NCBI GenBank assembly: GCA_951828585.1 | Contig: OX639991.1 | Span: 1,768,576 to 1,832,575 of the forward strand | Origin: Longimicrobiales bacterium | Lineage (GTDB): Bacteria; Gemmatimonadota; Gemmatimonadetes; Longimicrobiales; Gaopeijiaceae | Reading direction: 5' to 3' | Length of the DNA stretch: 64,000 nt | Shown here: positions 46,627 to 55,008 of the stretch, in pieces | How positions within the stretch are numbered: position 1 is the first letter of the stretch | Layout: every line of letters begins with the position of its first letter | Notes under the pieces: model-generated | Database searches by the model: none | The model's input: only the letters and a program-made list of their open reading frames with translations | What the model was told of the DNA's origin: nothing | Translations under genes and position numbers: made by a program

Positions 46627-48211
46627 GCGCGGCGGACGTGACGGAAACCTGGGAAGGGCACTGGGGGATCGAAAGACTCGGGGGTGGGGGGATGGGGGAT
46701 CCGAGCCGCTGACGGGGCGGGAGGGCCGTGCAGTGCCAAATCGGGGCCCAGGAGGCCCGTGGGAGCCTCGGTGGGCGTAGTTGCGGGGCAACGAACGCCG
46801 CCTCATGCGGCCTGGAGGGTATGTAGCCGCTTCACGTTGAGGGCCAGACACACGAGGGTCCACTCGGCTTCGACCTTCCGCAGGCCCCGAAAGCTGAATC
46901 TTCGAAATCCCATCACCTCCTTGATCCAGCCGACAGGCGCCTCCGCCATCCACTTGCGGCGTGCGTACCGTTTTCGGCCCTCGTCGCTTGCCAGCTTCTC
47001 GGCCATGCGGGCCTTGGCGGGATACTCTTCCGGATCGGGGTCGGCGGCCGTCTTGCCCTCACGCGCCAGCGGTACATAGCCGTCGATGTCCCGCTCCTTC
47101 AGCGCCTGCAGGTTCGGTTCGCTGCAATAACCCGCGTCCGCCAAGACCTGCTCCGGCGTCTCGCCACATGTCTGCGCCACCGCGTCGACCATCGGGACCA
47201 GCTGGCCCTGGTCACTCGCGTTGTCCGTCACCGCCGCAGCCACCACCAGCTGGTTGTCCCCCTCCACCGCGATCTGCGCGTTGTAGCTTTGCTGAAACCC
47301 TTCCGAACTCGTCTTCATGATCCGGCTCTCGGGGTCCGTAAAGTTGCTCTGCGCCTTCTCTTCCGGCTCGCCGTACTCCCGCTTGTAGGGCCTGCCTCCC
47401 TTCGCGTTGCGCTCCTGTCCCGGCTTGCGGCCCCGCGCGTCGTCCTTCGCCCGCTGCTCGGCCTCAAGCCGCGCCTTCGCCGCCCGGATGGCCGCCAGCC
47501 GGTCCTCGCGCCGCTTCAACTCCTCCGGCAACTCGTCGCCCCGAACGTCCTCCCCATAGTGGGCATCCTCCGCCGCGTCGACCGCTTCCGCCTCCTCCAG
47601 CAGTCCCGCGATCTCCGCTCGCAGCCGGCGCTCCTCCTTGGCCATCCGGCCATAGCTCATCGCCTTGCGCTTGCTCGCGTTGGCCCGGACCTTCGTCCCG
47701 TCCACCGAGACCCTGCCCAACCCCGCCAGGCCCATCGTCCGCGCCAGCCGAACCACCTCGGCGAACACCGCCCCGAAATCATCAAGATGCCGCCGGCGAA
47801 ACTCGCACAGCGTCCGGTGTTGCGGAAAGTTGCCCGCCGCCAGCATCCGAAACGCGATGTCCTCCACCAGCTTCGTCGCCAGCTTCCGCGACGAAAAAGT
47901 GCCCGTCGCGTATCCGTAGACCAGCACCTTCACCATCATCCGCGGATCGTACGGCGAGTTGCGCCGCCCGTCCCCCTCGTACGGCGCGTAGAACGAATCC
48001 AGATCCAGCGCGTCCACCAGGTCGCTCACATGATGCGCCAAGTGCCCTTCCGGGACCCACTCACGCAGATCCTGCGGCAGCAGCTGCATCTGGTCCGGCT
48101 GGTACGGTCGGAACGTCGTTCCCATTGACCCCCCTCGGCTGGCCATCAACCTTTCACGATGCCTTCGACTCCCCTAAAGATAGCAGTCGTGGTTTTCTGC
48201 GGCGCAGACTC
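46610..48211 (-). mobile_element. IS1182-family insertion sequence
   Basis: A 1.6-kb element bounded by 17-bp imperfect terminal inverted repeats and flanked by CTAG on both sides, read as a 4-bp target duplication. It carries one transposase gene on the minus strand. Inserted between surE and the DUF72 gene; the right CTAG contains the DUF72 stop codon. The transposase is intact, so the element may be active. Confidence 0.8.
46803..48125 (-). CDS. IS1182-family transposase
   Basis: 440 aa from the ATG at 48125 (GAGGGGGG upstream). The N-terminal DUF772 region has SPYDPRMMVKVLVYGYATG. DDE-type catalytic segments are SVDGTKVRANASK, VLADAGYCSEPN and the C-terminal GWIKEVMGFRRFSFRGLRKVEAEW. Length and motifs are those of complete IS1182 transposases. 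It is the only gene of the element. Confidence 0.92.
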   Translation of the reverse strand: MGTTFRPYQPDQMQLLPQDLREWVPEGHLAHHVSDLVDALDLDSFYAPYEGDGRRNSPYDPRMMVKVLVYGYATGTFSSRKLATKLVEDIAFRMLAAGNFPQHRTLCEFRRRHLDDFGAVFAEVVRLARTMGLAGLGRVSVDGTKVRANASKRKAMSYGRMAKEERRLRAEIAGLLEEAEAVDAAEDAHYGEDVRGDELPEELKRREDRLAAIRAAKARLEAEQRAKDDARGRKPGQERNAKGGRPYKREYGEPEEKAQSNFTDPESRIMKTSSEGFQQSYNAQIAVEGDNQLVVAAAVTDNASDQGQLVPMVDAVAQTCGETPEQVLADAGYCSEPNLQALKERDIDGYVPLAREGKTAADPDPEEYPAKARMAEKLASDEGRKRYARRKWMAEAPVGWIKEVMGFRRFSFRGLRKVEAEWTLVCLALNVKRLHTLQAA

Positions 48212-48215
48212 CTAG
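48195..48215 (-). repeat. right end of the IS1182-type element with CTAG target copy
   Basis: Terminal repeat TTCTGCGGCGCAGACTC (48195-48211) followed by CTAG (48212-48215). Pairs with the left end at 46606-46626. Confidence 0.75.
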
Positions 48216-48928
48216 GATATCGCGTCCCACGCCCCCCGAAACCCCGCCGCCATCCGCGGCCCCGCCCCCTGGTCCTCATGTTTGAAGAAGACGAACACAT
48301 CACTCCATGCGGTACGGCACAGCGTGGCCGCCCACCCCGCGAGGTCGGCATCCCCATACCCCGGCCGCCTCAGCCGCGCATACCCGAACGATGCCGTTTC
48401 CACCACCGGGGCCTCGCCCTCGCCCGTATCGGCGGTCACCAGCGCGGCGCCGTGATCGGACAGCGCCTGGTACACGTCGTCCACGAACCAGCTGTCGTGG
48501 CGGAACTCGAAGGCTGCGCGCACATCCTCCGGCACGATCGCGAGGAAATCGGTCAGGCGCGCCACGTCCACGCGCAGGTACGGGGGCAGCTGAAACAGGA
48601 TCGGGCCGAGACGGTCGCCCAGTGCGCCCACGGCCGTCCGCGTCAGGTACTCCAGCGGGTCCCCGGCGTCCTTCAGCCGCGCCATGTGGGTGATCCGCCG
48701 ACTGGCCTTCAGAACGAACGCGAAGTCCTCCGGCACCTGCGACGCCCACTTCTCCAGCATCTCGGCCCGCGGCAGCCGGTAAAAGGTGTTGTTGATCTCG
48801 ACGCTGCTGAGCTGCCGGGAGTAGTACTCAAGCATTCGGTTGGCCGGCAGCTTCTCGGGGTAGAAGCTCCCCTTCCATTCCTTGTAGGAGAAGCCGCTGG
48901 TTCCGGTCCAGAGTCTGGTGTCGCTCAT
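48212..48928 (-). CDS. DUF72 family protein
   Basis: 238 aa with WTGTSGFSYKEWKGSFYPEKLP at the N-terminus, EINNTFYRLP, LFQLPPYL, AFEFRHDSWF and a late DVFVFFKHED, all typical of the DUF72 TIM-barrel family (function unknown, YecE-like). The ATG is at 48928; upstream in-frame codons lack family character. The stop codon TAG is part of the CTAG flanking the IS1182 element, so the insertion hit the very end of this gene; length is still near normal. Confidence 0.88.
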   Translation of the reverse strand: MSDTRLWTGTSGFSYKEWKGSFYPEKLPANRMLEYYSRQLSSVEINNTFYRLPRAEMLEKWASQVPEDFAFVLKASRRITHMARLKDAGDPLEYLTRTAVGALGDRLGPILFQLPPYLRVDVARLTDFLAIVPEDVRAAFEFRHDSWFVDDVYQALSDHGAALVTADTGEGEAPVVETASFGYARLRRPGYGDADLAGWAATLCRTAWSDVFVFFKHEDQGAGPRMAAGFRGAWDAIS

Positions 48929-48980
48929 CACGCCCCTCGTTTCGATGGTCCGAAGGTGGCCATCGCCGTATGATGTCCCC

Positions 48981-50948
48981 ATGACACCCCGACTCGCCAT
49001 CCCCACCGCCCTCGCCGCCGCGCTCACGACCGCCTGCGCCGGCTCCCTCGAGCTGACCCCCTCGGACGCCCCCACCGTCCTGTCCGGCCACCACCTCGAC
49101 CACCCCAACCCCGCCCTTCCCGGCCCCCACGAAGTCCTCACCCTCTACTACGGCTCCGGCACGGACAAGAACCGCCCCGAGTACCGCGACTCGGTGGCGA
49201 TCGTGACCGAGCCCGTGGACGCCTCGAAGCTGGTCAGCCTCGGCGGCTCGGCGAAGTCCCGGAACGAGTACTGGGGCTTCCCGCCCGACAGCTTCCCCAT
49301 CAACGCGCGCGTCTGGTACCCCGACGACCCCGGCCCGCACCCCCTCGTGCTGGTCGTGCACGGCAACCACAACATGCGCGACTTCTCGGACCCCGGGTAC
49401 GACTGGCTCGGCGAACTCCTCGCCAGTCGCGGTTACATCCTCGCCTCGGTGGACATGAACTTCATCAACGGAGGCATTCGCGGCGAGAACGACGGGCGCG
49501 GCTGGCTGCTGCTCAAGCACCTGCAGGCGTGGCGGCGCTTCGCGGACGACCCGGAAAACCCGTTCCATGGGCGGGTCGACATGGGTAACATCGGGCTCAT
49601 CGGGCACTCTCGCGGCGGCGAGGCGGTGGCTCTGGCGGCCGCATTCAACCGCCTCACCCGCTACCCGGACGACGCGTCCTTCGAGTTCGACTTCGGCTTC
49701 GACATCGGGGCCGTGATCGCGATCGCGCCGGTCGACGGGCAGTACCTGCCTGCCGAGCAGCGCGCACCGGTCCAGGACGTCAACTATCTCGTCTTCCACG
49801 GATCCCACGACGGGGACGTGACCAGCTTCCACGGGCTCCGGCAGTTCAATCGGGTCGCCTTCACCGGCGGCGCGGACGTGACCGACCACTTCAAATCCGC
49901 CGTCTACGTCTACCGCGCCAATCACGGGCAGTGGAACACCGTGTGGGGCGCGCACGACAACGGCCCCCGCAGTCCCCGCATCCTCGAGCTCGACGGCCTG
50001 CTGCCGCCCGAGGACCAGCGCGAGTTCGGCCGCGTCTTCGTCTCGTCCTTCCTGGACATCACGCTCAAGGGCGACGACCGCTACCGCCCAATCTTCCGCG
50101 ACCACCGCGTGGCCGGCGGCTGGCTGCCCAAAACGATGTACATCACGCGCTTCATGGACTCGTCCTTCCGCCCGCTGGCCGACTTCGAGGAGGACATCGA
50201 CGTGACCACGGGGTCGGCCGCGCGCGTAGCGCTGCACGGCGCCGACTTCAGCACCTGGCGCGAGGGGCGGCTCAACCTGCGCTCGGCGAACCGCACCAGC
50301 ACCTCGTCATCCCAGCTCAACCAGGCGCTCTGGCTGGGGTGGAACAACAGCTACCGGGGCTCCGACGAATCCGCGCCGCCCGCGGTGTTCACCTTCACGC
50401 TGCCCGACGGGATGGCCGGGGATTGGGCCGTGGGGCCCGAAACGAGCCTCGAAATGCACGTCGGCGGTCTCGACGACGAGCCGGGGCCGCGCAAGAAGCC
50501 CGAGGAGGAGGGGGATGAGGGGGAGGGGGATGAGGGCGACCCCGGTGGTGCGGAGGAGGAAGCCGAAGAGGGGCGTGACGACAAGGACACCGAAGACGAG
50601 GAGAAGCCGCCGCTCGAGCTGACCGTCGCGGCGGTGGACGCGGATGGCGACACCGCCCGGGTAAGCCTGACCGACTACGGACCCCTGCGCAGACCCCTTA
50701 CCATTCGCGTGCTCCGCCGCAAGGACCTCGAGGACGGCCGCTTCGCCAACCCGTGGGAGCTGATCCTGCAGCACTTCTCGATTCCGCTGGCGGACTTTGC
50801 GGCGGCAAACCGCGCCTTCGACCCGGAGACGCTGCGCGCCGTCCTCCTGGTTTTCGACCGGACGGAGAAGGGGACGGTGGTGGTGGACGATGTGGGGCTC
50901 TCGCGGCTGCACCCGGGGTTCCGGGGGGCGAGGGTGCCGCGGGGGTAG
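48981..50948 (+). CDS. secreted alpha/beta hydrolase
   Basis: 655 aa with a lipoprotein-type signal (IPTALAAALTTAC). The hydrolase core has LVLVVHGNHNM (oxyanion region), nucleophile motif GHSRGGEA, a likely acid in FHGSHDGDVT, and a His in YRANHGQW. A C-terminal beta domain is interrupted by a roughly 45-residue Glu/Asp/Gly-rich stretch (about residues 500-545). It resembles PAF-acetylhydrolase or chlorophyllase-like lipases, but the substrate is unknown. Divergent from the DUF72 gene, with only 52 bp between their starts. Confidence 0.82.
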   Translation: MTPRLAIPTALAAALTTACAGSLELTPSDAPTVLSGHHLDHPNPALPGPHEVLTLYYGSGTDKNRPEYRDSVAIVTEPVDASKLVSLGGSAKSRNEYWGFPPDSFPINARVWYPDDPGPHPLVLVVHGNHNMRDFSDPGYDWLGELLASRGYILASVDMNFINGGIRGENDGRGWLLLKHLQAWRRFADDPENPFHGRVDMGNIGLIGHSRGGEAVALAAAFNRLTRYPDDASFEFDFGFDIGAVIAIAPVDGQYLPAEQRAPVQDVNYLVFHGSHDGDVTSFHGLRQFNRVAFTGGADVTDHFKSAVYVYRANHGQWNTVWGAHDNGPRSPRILELDGLLPPEDQREFGRVFVSSFLDITLKGDDRYRPIFRDHRVAGGWLPKTMYITRFMDSSFRPLADFEEDIDVTTGSAARVALHGADFSTWREGRLNLRSANRTSTSSSQLNQALWLGWNNSYRGSDESAPPAVFTFTLPDGMAGDWAVGPETSLEMHVGGLDDEPGPRKKPEEEGDEGEGDEGDPGGAEEEAEEGRDDKDTEDEEKPPLELTVAAVDADGDTARVSLTDYGPLRRPLTIRVLRRKDLEDGRFANPWELILQHFSIPLADFAAANRAFDPETLRAVLLVFDRTEKGTVVVDDVGLSRLHPGFRGARVPRG

Positions 50949-51003
50949 CAACCCGTGGACAACCCCCCCGGCATTCGACCGGCGATGCATCCGCGCTGGC
51001 CGC
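50946..51003 (+). repeat. 60-bp repeat, copy 2
   Basis: Begins at the TAG stop of the hydrolase gene and ends CGCGCTGGCCGC. Inverse of 40680-40739 with 55 of 58 aligned bases identical. Nothing gene-like is seen from here to 51122. Confidence 0.8.
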
Positions 51004-51122
51004 ACTGCTCACCGCTCCCGAAGCGGCGGTTGAAGCAGCGGCCCGTGACGACGTTTACGGCTGCTCTGGTCCTCGCGACCGGGGCGTTCCGGCGGTCGGA
51101 AGGGGATACATCCCCGCTGGCG

Positions 51123-51659
51123 CTACCGGGGCGTGGCGTGACCCCTCAACCGCTGTTCAATGGATTTGATTTCGTCCTTCTTGGCTTGTGTCAAAGGGTA
51201 CTTCTTCCGAGCCGCCCGTAGCTTACCCTGTTCCGCCAAGTCCCACAGCAAGAGCACGTCGACCTTGTCATGAGGCAATCCCACGCCGACCTGTTCCAAC
51301 GCGGCGGCGGTGAGAAGCTTGTTCTCGACGAAGCCGCGGCCATCTTGTGGACCTCCAATTTGGTGGTACCCGCGGTGCTCCTGGATCTTGGGTAAGAGGT
51401 GGCGGAATCGCTCGCTGGGGCGGTGGGGTGCGAACCATCGCCATGCATCCGCCCCGCTCAGTATCAATCCGCAGGCCGCTACGCCCAATGCGACCAACGG
51501 GAGCAGAGCCCCAACTTCGGGCCAGTGTTCAACGACGGAAGTGCGCACCTCCATGAAATCCATCAGATAGCCGAGACCAAGGACCAGCAAGGTGATACCT
51601 TTGGCGCACCCGCCGAGGCTGGTTACGAAGTCAAAGGCACGGGATATCGCGGTGCTCAT
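51123..51659 (-). CDS. small membrane protein, unknown
   Basis: 178 aa with two membrane helices (GITLLVLGLGYLMDF and LLPLVALGVAACGLILSG) and a charged cytoplasmic tail (LRAARKKYPLTQAKKDEIKSIEQRL). I do not recognise the family. It stands alone with its own ATG. Codon use matches neighbouring genes, so it is probably real. Confidence 0.55.
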   Translation of the reverse strand: MSTAISRAFDFVTSLGGCAKGITLLVLGLGYLMDFMEVRTSVVEHWPEVGALLPLVALGVAACGLILSGADAWRWFAPHRPSERFRHLLPKIQEHRGYHQIGGPQDGRGFVENKLLTAAALEQVGVGLPHDKVDVLLLWDLAEQGKLRAARKKYPLTQAKKDEIKSIEQRLRGHATPR

Positions 51660-52239
51660 CCTACCAACTTAGCGTCACTTCAATGAGTCGTCATCACGAC
51701 CGGCACCTTCGATTTCGCCGTTCGTCGCATGTCCGCCGGGCCGGTGATGGACGCTACGAACTGGCGTTGCTGGACGCGAGGGCATGCAGCCGGGGCGGGC
51801 GGGAAGCCCCGGGCGACAAGGATCGGGTCGACATGACGGCTTCGCGGCGTGCCGAGGCGCGGCTTCTGGCGGCTCGACGGCCGGGCGCGGAAGCAGTGGG
51901 CCGAGCTGCACGAGCGCCAAGAGGACACGCGGCAGAGGTCCGACCGGAAGAACCGCGCACTGCTCGACCGCCTCCGGATCTGGCGGACCGAGCGCTCGTT
52001 GCACGTGCTGATCAGAGCTGTTCGGGGTCGGGAGGATCTGGTCGATGAACTGGCGCGAGGACCTCGACGGGTACCACAAGGGGGAGCGGGCCGCGCTGGG
52101 CAAGGCCCGCGGCGACCCGGATCCCGCTTCGAGGACGCCCGCTTAGTACTGCCGCAACCCCCGTCGCACGATCCCCTTCCCCCAAAGTCGGTGACGTCGT
52201 ACCGTTGAGATCCACCCCCATCCCAAGGAGACTCGCGCT
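51660..52239. other. 580-bp region with possible gene remnants
   Basis: No intact gene. Plus-strand fragments with protein-like composition are visible: one near 51849-52005 (RARKQWAELHERQEDTRQR, NRALLDRLRIWR), and a 33-codon frame at 52045-52146 (MNWREDLDGYHKGERAALGK) in another register. They may be pieces of a decayed mobilisation-type or coiled-coil gene, but I cannot name it. The promoter and AGGAG for the ATPase gene are at the right end. Confidence 0.35.
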
Positions 52240-53634
52240 GTGGACCAAGTCACCGTCGCCGACTACCGCTGCTTCTACTGGGAGCAGACCGCGCGACTTG
52301 CCCCGCTGACCCTGTTGGTCGGGGAAAACAGCACCGGGAAGACCTCGTTCTTGGCACTGGTCAGGATTCTCTGGGACATAGCGTTTCGGGAACGGCTTCC
52401 AGACTTCAAGGAACCACCCTATGATCTGGGTACCTTCGATGAGATTGCCCACTTCCGCGGGGGAAGGGGCGGTAGAGCGTTGTCTCTTGAAGCTGGGTTC
52501 TCCATGCGCACGACACACCGTGGCCGTCCTCCACACCGCGGGTCGAAACAGACCCGTTCCCACTACCAATTCACTTTCCGGCGAGACGGATCGGGCGTCC
52601 TTCCCCATTTTCGTCGAATCAACAACGGCAACGCCTCAGCTGAGTGCCGCATCTCTGAAGATGGCCTCGTCTCATTGAAGGTCGTGACGTCGACGGGTGG
52701 TTGGGCGCTCACTCCTCGTCATCTCGGATCTGCGGATCGCTTCGCCTCGTCGCCTGGGTGGGACAGCCCGCAGCGTGATCTCCCACCGCTTGGGTATCTC
52801 CTTCGAACGTTCCAGCGCGTCGTTCATACCGAACCGGAGCGGTTGGAGCGCGCCGACGGCACAGCTCACTCGCCTACCGACCAGGATCTGGAGGGGATTC
52901 GGCCCCTGTATACGCCTCGGTCGTCGCCCTTCGGTCGACCCTTTGCCAGCGCTCCGGTGAGGTCTCAGCCCAGGAGAACCTACGATCCCGCCCACGCGAT
53001 ATCCGATCCAGAAGGCGAGAACATCCCGATGTTCCTGGCGAACGTCGCACGAAAGGACTCAAAGGCGTGGCATTCCTTGAAGCGCTCGATCGAGCGCTTT
53101 GGACAATCCGCAGGCCTGTTTGACGAGATCGCAATCAAGGTACTGGGAGGCAAGACGGGCGGACCGTTTCAAGTTCAGGTGAGAAAACTCGGCACTCGAT
53201 CCAAGGGGCCTCCCCGCAACATCATCGATGTCGGCTACGGAGTGAGCCAGGTTCTTCCGGTGGTTACCGAGCTTCTGCGTCCAAAGGGCCCGAGGATGTT
53301 CCTGCTTCAACAGCCGGAAGTCCATCTCCACCCAAGTGCTCAGGCCGCGCTCGGGTCCCTGTTCTGCGACATGGCGGCCCAGCGGCGGCAGCTCATCGTC
53401 GAGACCCACAGCGATCATCTGATCGACCGTGTGCGAATGGACATTCGCGACGGGAGGACTAAGCTGAAACCCGAAGACGTATCCATTCTGTACTTCGAAC
53501 GCGGCAACCTTTCGGTCACTATCCACTCGCTGGGCTGGGACGCTCAAGGGAATCTGACTGCCAAGCGCGGTATGGTGCCCAATGGCTACCGCCAGTTCTT
53601 CCGCTCGGAGCGACGCAGGTCAATCGGGCTTTGA
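52240..53634 (+). CDS. AAA (OLD/ABC-type) ATPase paired with PIN-like gene
   Basis: 464 aa from a GTG with AGGAG nine bases upstream. Walker A VGENSTGKTSFLAL is near residue 27. NIIDVGYGVSQVLPVV is a signature-like segment, MFLLQQPEVHLHPSAQ takes the Walker B place with Gln-Gln instead of Asp-Glu, and LIVETHSDHLIDRVRM is the switch. The QQPE form is usual in this subfamily. The partner gene follows 3 bp downstream, a frequent ATPase-nuclease arrangement in defence loci. No damage seen in this gene. Confidence 0.82.
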   Translation: MDQVTVADYRCFYWEQTARLAPLTLLVGENSTGKTSFLALVRILWDIAFRERLPDFKEPPYDLGTFDEIAHFRGGRGGRALSLEAGFSMRTTHRGRPPHRGSKQTRSHYQFTFRRDGSGVLPHFRRINNGNASAECRISEDGLVSLKVVTSTGGWALTPRHLGSADRFASSPGWDSPQRDLPPLGYLLRTFQRVVHTEPERLERADGTAHSPTDQDLEGIRPLYTPRSSPFGRPFASAPVRSQPRRTYDPAHAISDPEGENIPMFLANVARKDSKAWHSLKRSIERFGQSAGLFDEIAIKVLGGKTGGPFQVQVRKLGTRSKGPPRNIIDVGYGVSQVLPVVTELLRPKGPRMFLLQQPEVHLHPSAQAALGSLFCDMAAQRRQLIVETHSDHLIDRVRMDIRDGRTKLKPEDVSILYFERGNLSVTIHSLGWDAQGNLTAKRGMVPNGYRQFFRSERRRSIGL

Positions 53635-53637
53635 TCG

Positions 53638-54106
53638 ATGTGCTTGATCGTGGACGCCAGTGCCCGAGACGACGTATTCGGAAAAAACCGAACCCTCGCC
53701 GGGGAGCAACTCTTCCGTTGGCTGGAAAGGCCGAGTGCACGATTGGTGCTGGGCGGCAAGCTCACGGAGGAGCTCAGCAGCAGCAATTCCTTCGAGAGGT
53801 GGGCCGAAACTGCGATCGCGGACGGGCGCATCCGGAGCTTCAGCCGCGATGAGGTTGGTGCGGAAACGGATTCACTTGCCGCCGATTGGCAAGGCAGCTC
53901 CAACGATACAACACGTGATCGCGCTCGCGCGCATCAGCAGGGCGCGCATCCTGTACGCGATCGATGGCGACCTACGCGAGGACTTCAAGAACCCCGCTCT
54001 CGTCCCGCCGCCACGCGGCCGCCTGTACCCGACCGGAGACAGTCGAAACGCCATGAGGCGTCGCCGCCAACTTCTCAACCAAGCCAATCTCTGTCCCAAC
54101 CGATAG
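53638..54106 (+). pseudogene. PIN-like nuclease partner, frameshifted
   Basis: The ATG at 53638 opens MCLIVDASARDDVF (PIN Asp) through LVLGGKLTEEL and SLAADWQGSSND. The frame then loses sense. The frame one base later continues HVIALARISRARILYAIDGDLREDFKNP...PRGRLY, the expected second half with its acidic residues, to the stop at 54104-54106. Removing one A near 53908 restores SSNDQHVIALARIS. The gene therefore looks complete but for a single inserted base, real or artefactual. Confidence 0.65.
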
Positions 54107-54229
54107 ACTGCGTCCGATGCGCGTACTGAGCGTACGAACGAACGGATCGCTCGGCGGCTTGGTTTCGTCAAGGTGTGTCTTGAGACGCATCCGATGTTCG
54201 AGCGTTCGCGTGCCGACAGACCCCCAGCC

Positions 54230-54246
54230 CCACGTCCCCGTGGGAG
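54230..54246 (+). repeat. 17-bp direct repeat, left of outer IS
   Basis: CCACGTCCCCGTGGGAG, identical to 58949-58965. The two copies abut the proposed ends of the outer element (TGTC... and ...GACA) and are read as its target duplication. The repeat itself is partly palindromic. Confidence 0.7.
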
Positions 54247-54346
54247 TGTCGCGCCGATTTAGAAATGTCCTCCCTTAGCGAAGTAGAAATGTCCTCTTTC
54301 GGATCATGTTCGGTCAACGACGGAACCGGATCCGGGAGAGGAGCAA

Positions 54347-54820
54347 ATGGACTTGAGTCTGAAGGAGAGGGATCGCATCTCGGTGTTGAGACAGGTGAAG
54401 GAGGGAGTGCTTAGCGCGGCTGCGGGAGCGGTGCGGATCGGGGTGACGCGACGGCATTTTCGCAGGTTGCGCCGGAAGTTCGAGGCTGAGGGCGATGCGG
54501 CCGTAGTGCACGGACTGCGCGGGCGGCGGTCGAACAGGGCGTTGCCGCGGGGGTTTCGAGAGCGGGCGCTGGAAGTCGCGAGGGAACCGCTGTACCGAGA
54601 CTTCGGGCCTACGCTGCTTGCGGAGCACCTGGAGAGAAGCTTCGCGCTGCGGGTGAGCCCGGACACGCTGCGGGGCTGGATGATGGAGGCCGGCCTGTGG
54701 AAGCGGCAGCGCAGGCGGGCCAAGCACCGCAGCCGGCGTCCGCGGGGGGCGGCGTTGGGCGAGCTGGAACAGTGGGACAGCTCGGTGCATGCGTGGCTGG
54801 AGGACCGGGCTGCGGGCGAC
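54347..54820 (+). pseudogene. outer IS transposase, 5' part
   Basis: ATG with GAGAGGAG upstream. The first 158 codons encode the N-terminal HTH region (LKERDRISVLRQVKEG, AGAVRIGVTRRHFRRLRRKF) and a linker to ELEQWDSSVHAWLEDRAAGD. The frame runs into the IS21 end and stops after one extra codon (TGA at 54824-54826). It joins in frame to 57792-58715 when the IS21 and one GCGAC are removed. Confidence 0.85.
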
Positions 54821-54835
54821 TGCTGATTCCGGCCC

Positions 54836-54914
54836 ATGCCGATCAGTGATTCCATTTCATGCCGATCACCGATTCCAGAGTATGCCGATCAGTGATTCCA
54901 GAGCATGCCGATCA
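54836..54914 (+). repeat. left-end transposase-site array of IS21 element
   Basis: ATGCCGATCA at 54836, 54859, 54882 and 54905, each separated by GTGATTCC- or CCGATTCC-type spacers, at a regular 23 bp. Confidence 0.85.
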
Positions 54915-55008
54915 CCTTGGAGTGAGCGAGTAGGAGCGCTGGAGAACCTGCTGTAGCGACACCCTCTTCCATCCTCGCCAGAGGTTCCTTGAGACGAGGA
55001 GAAAGAGG

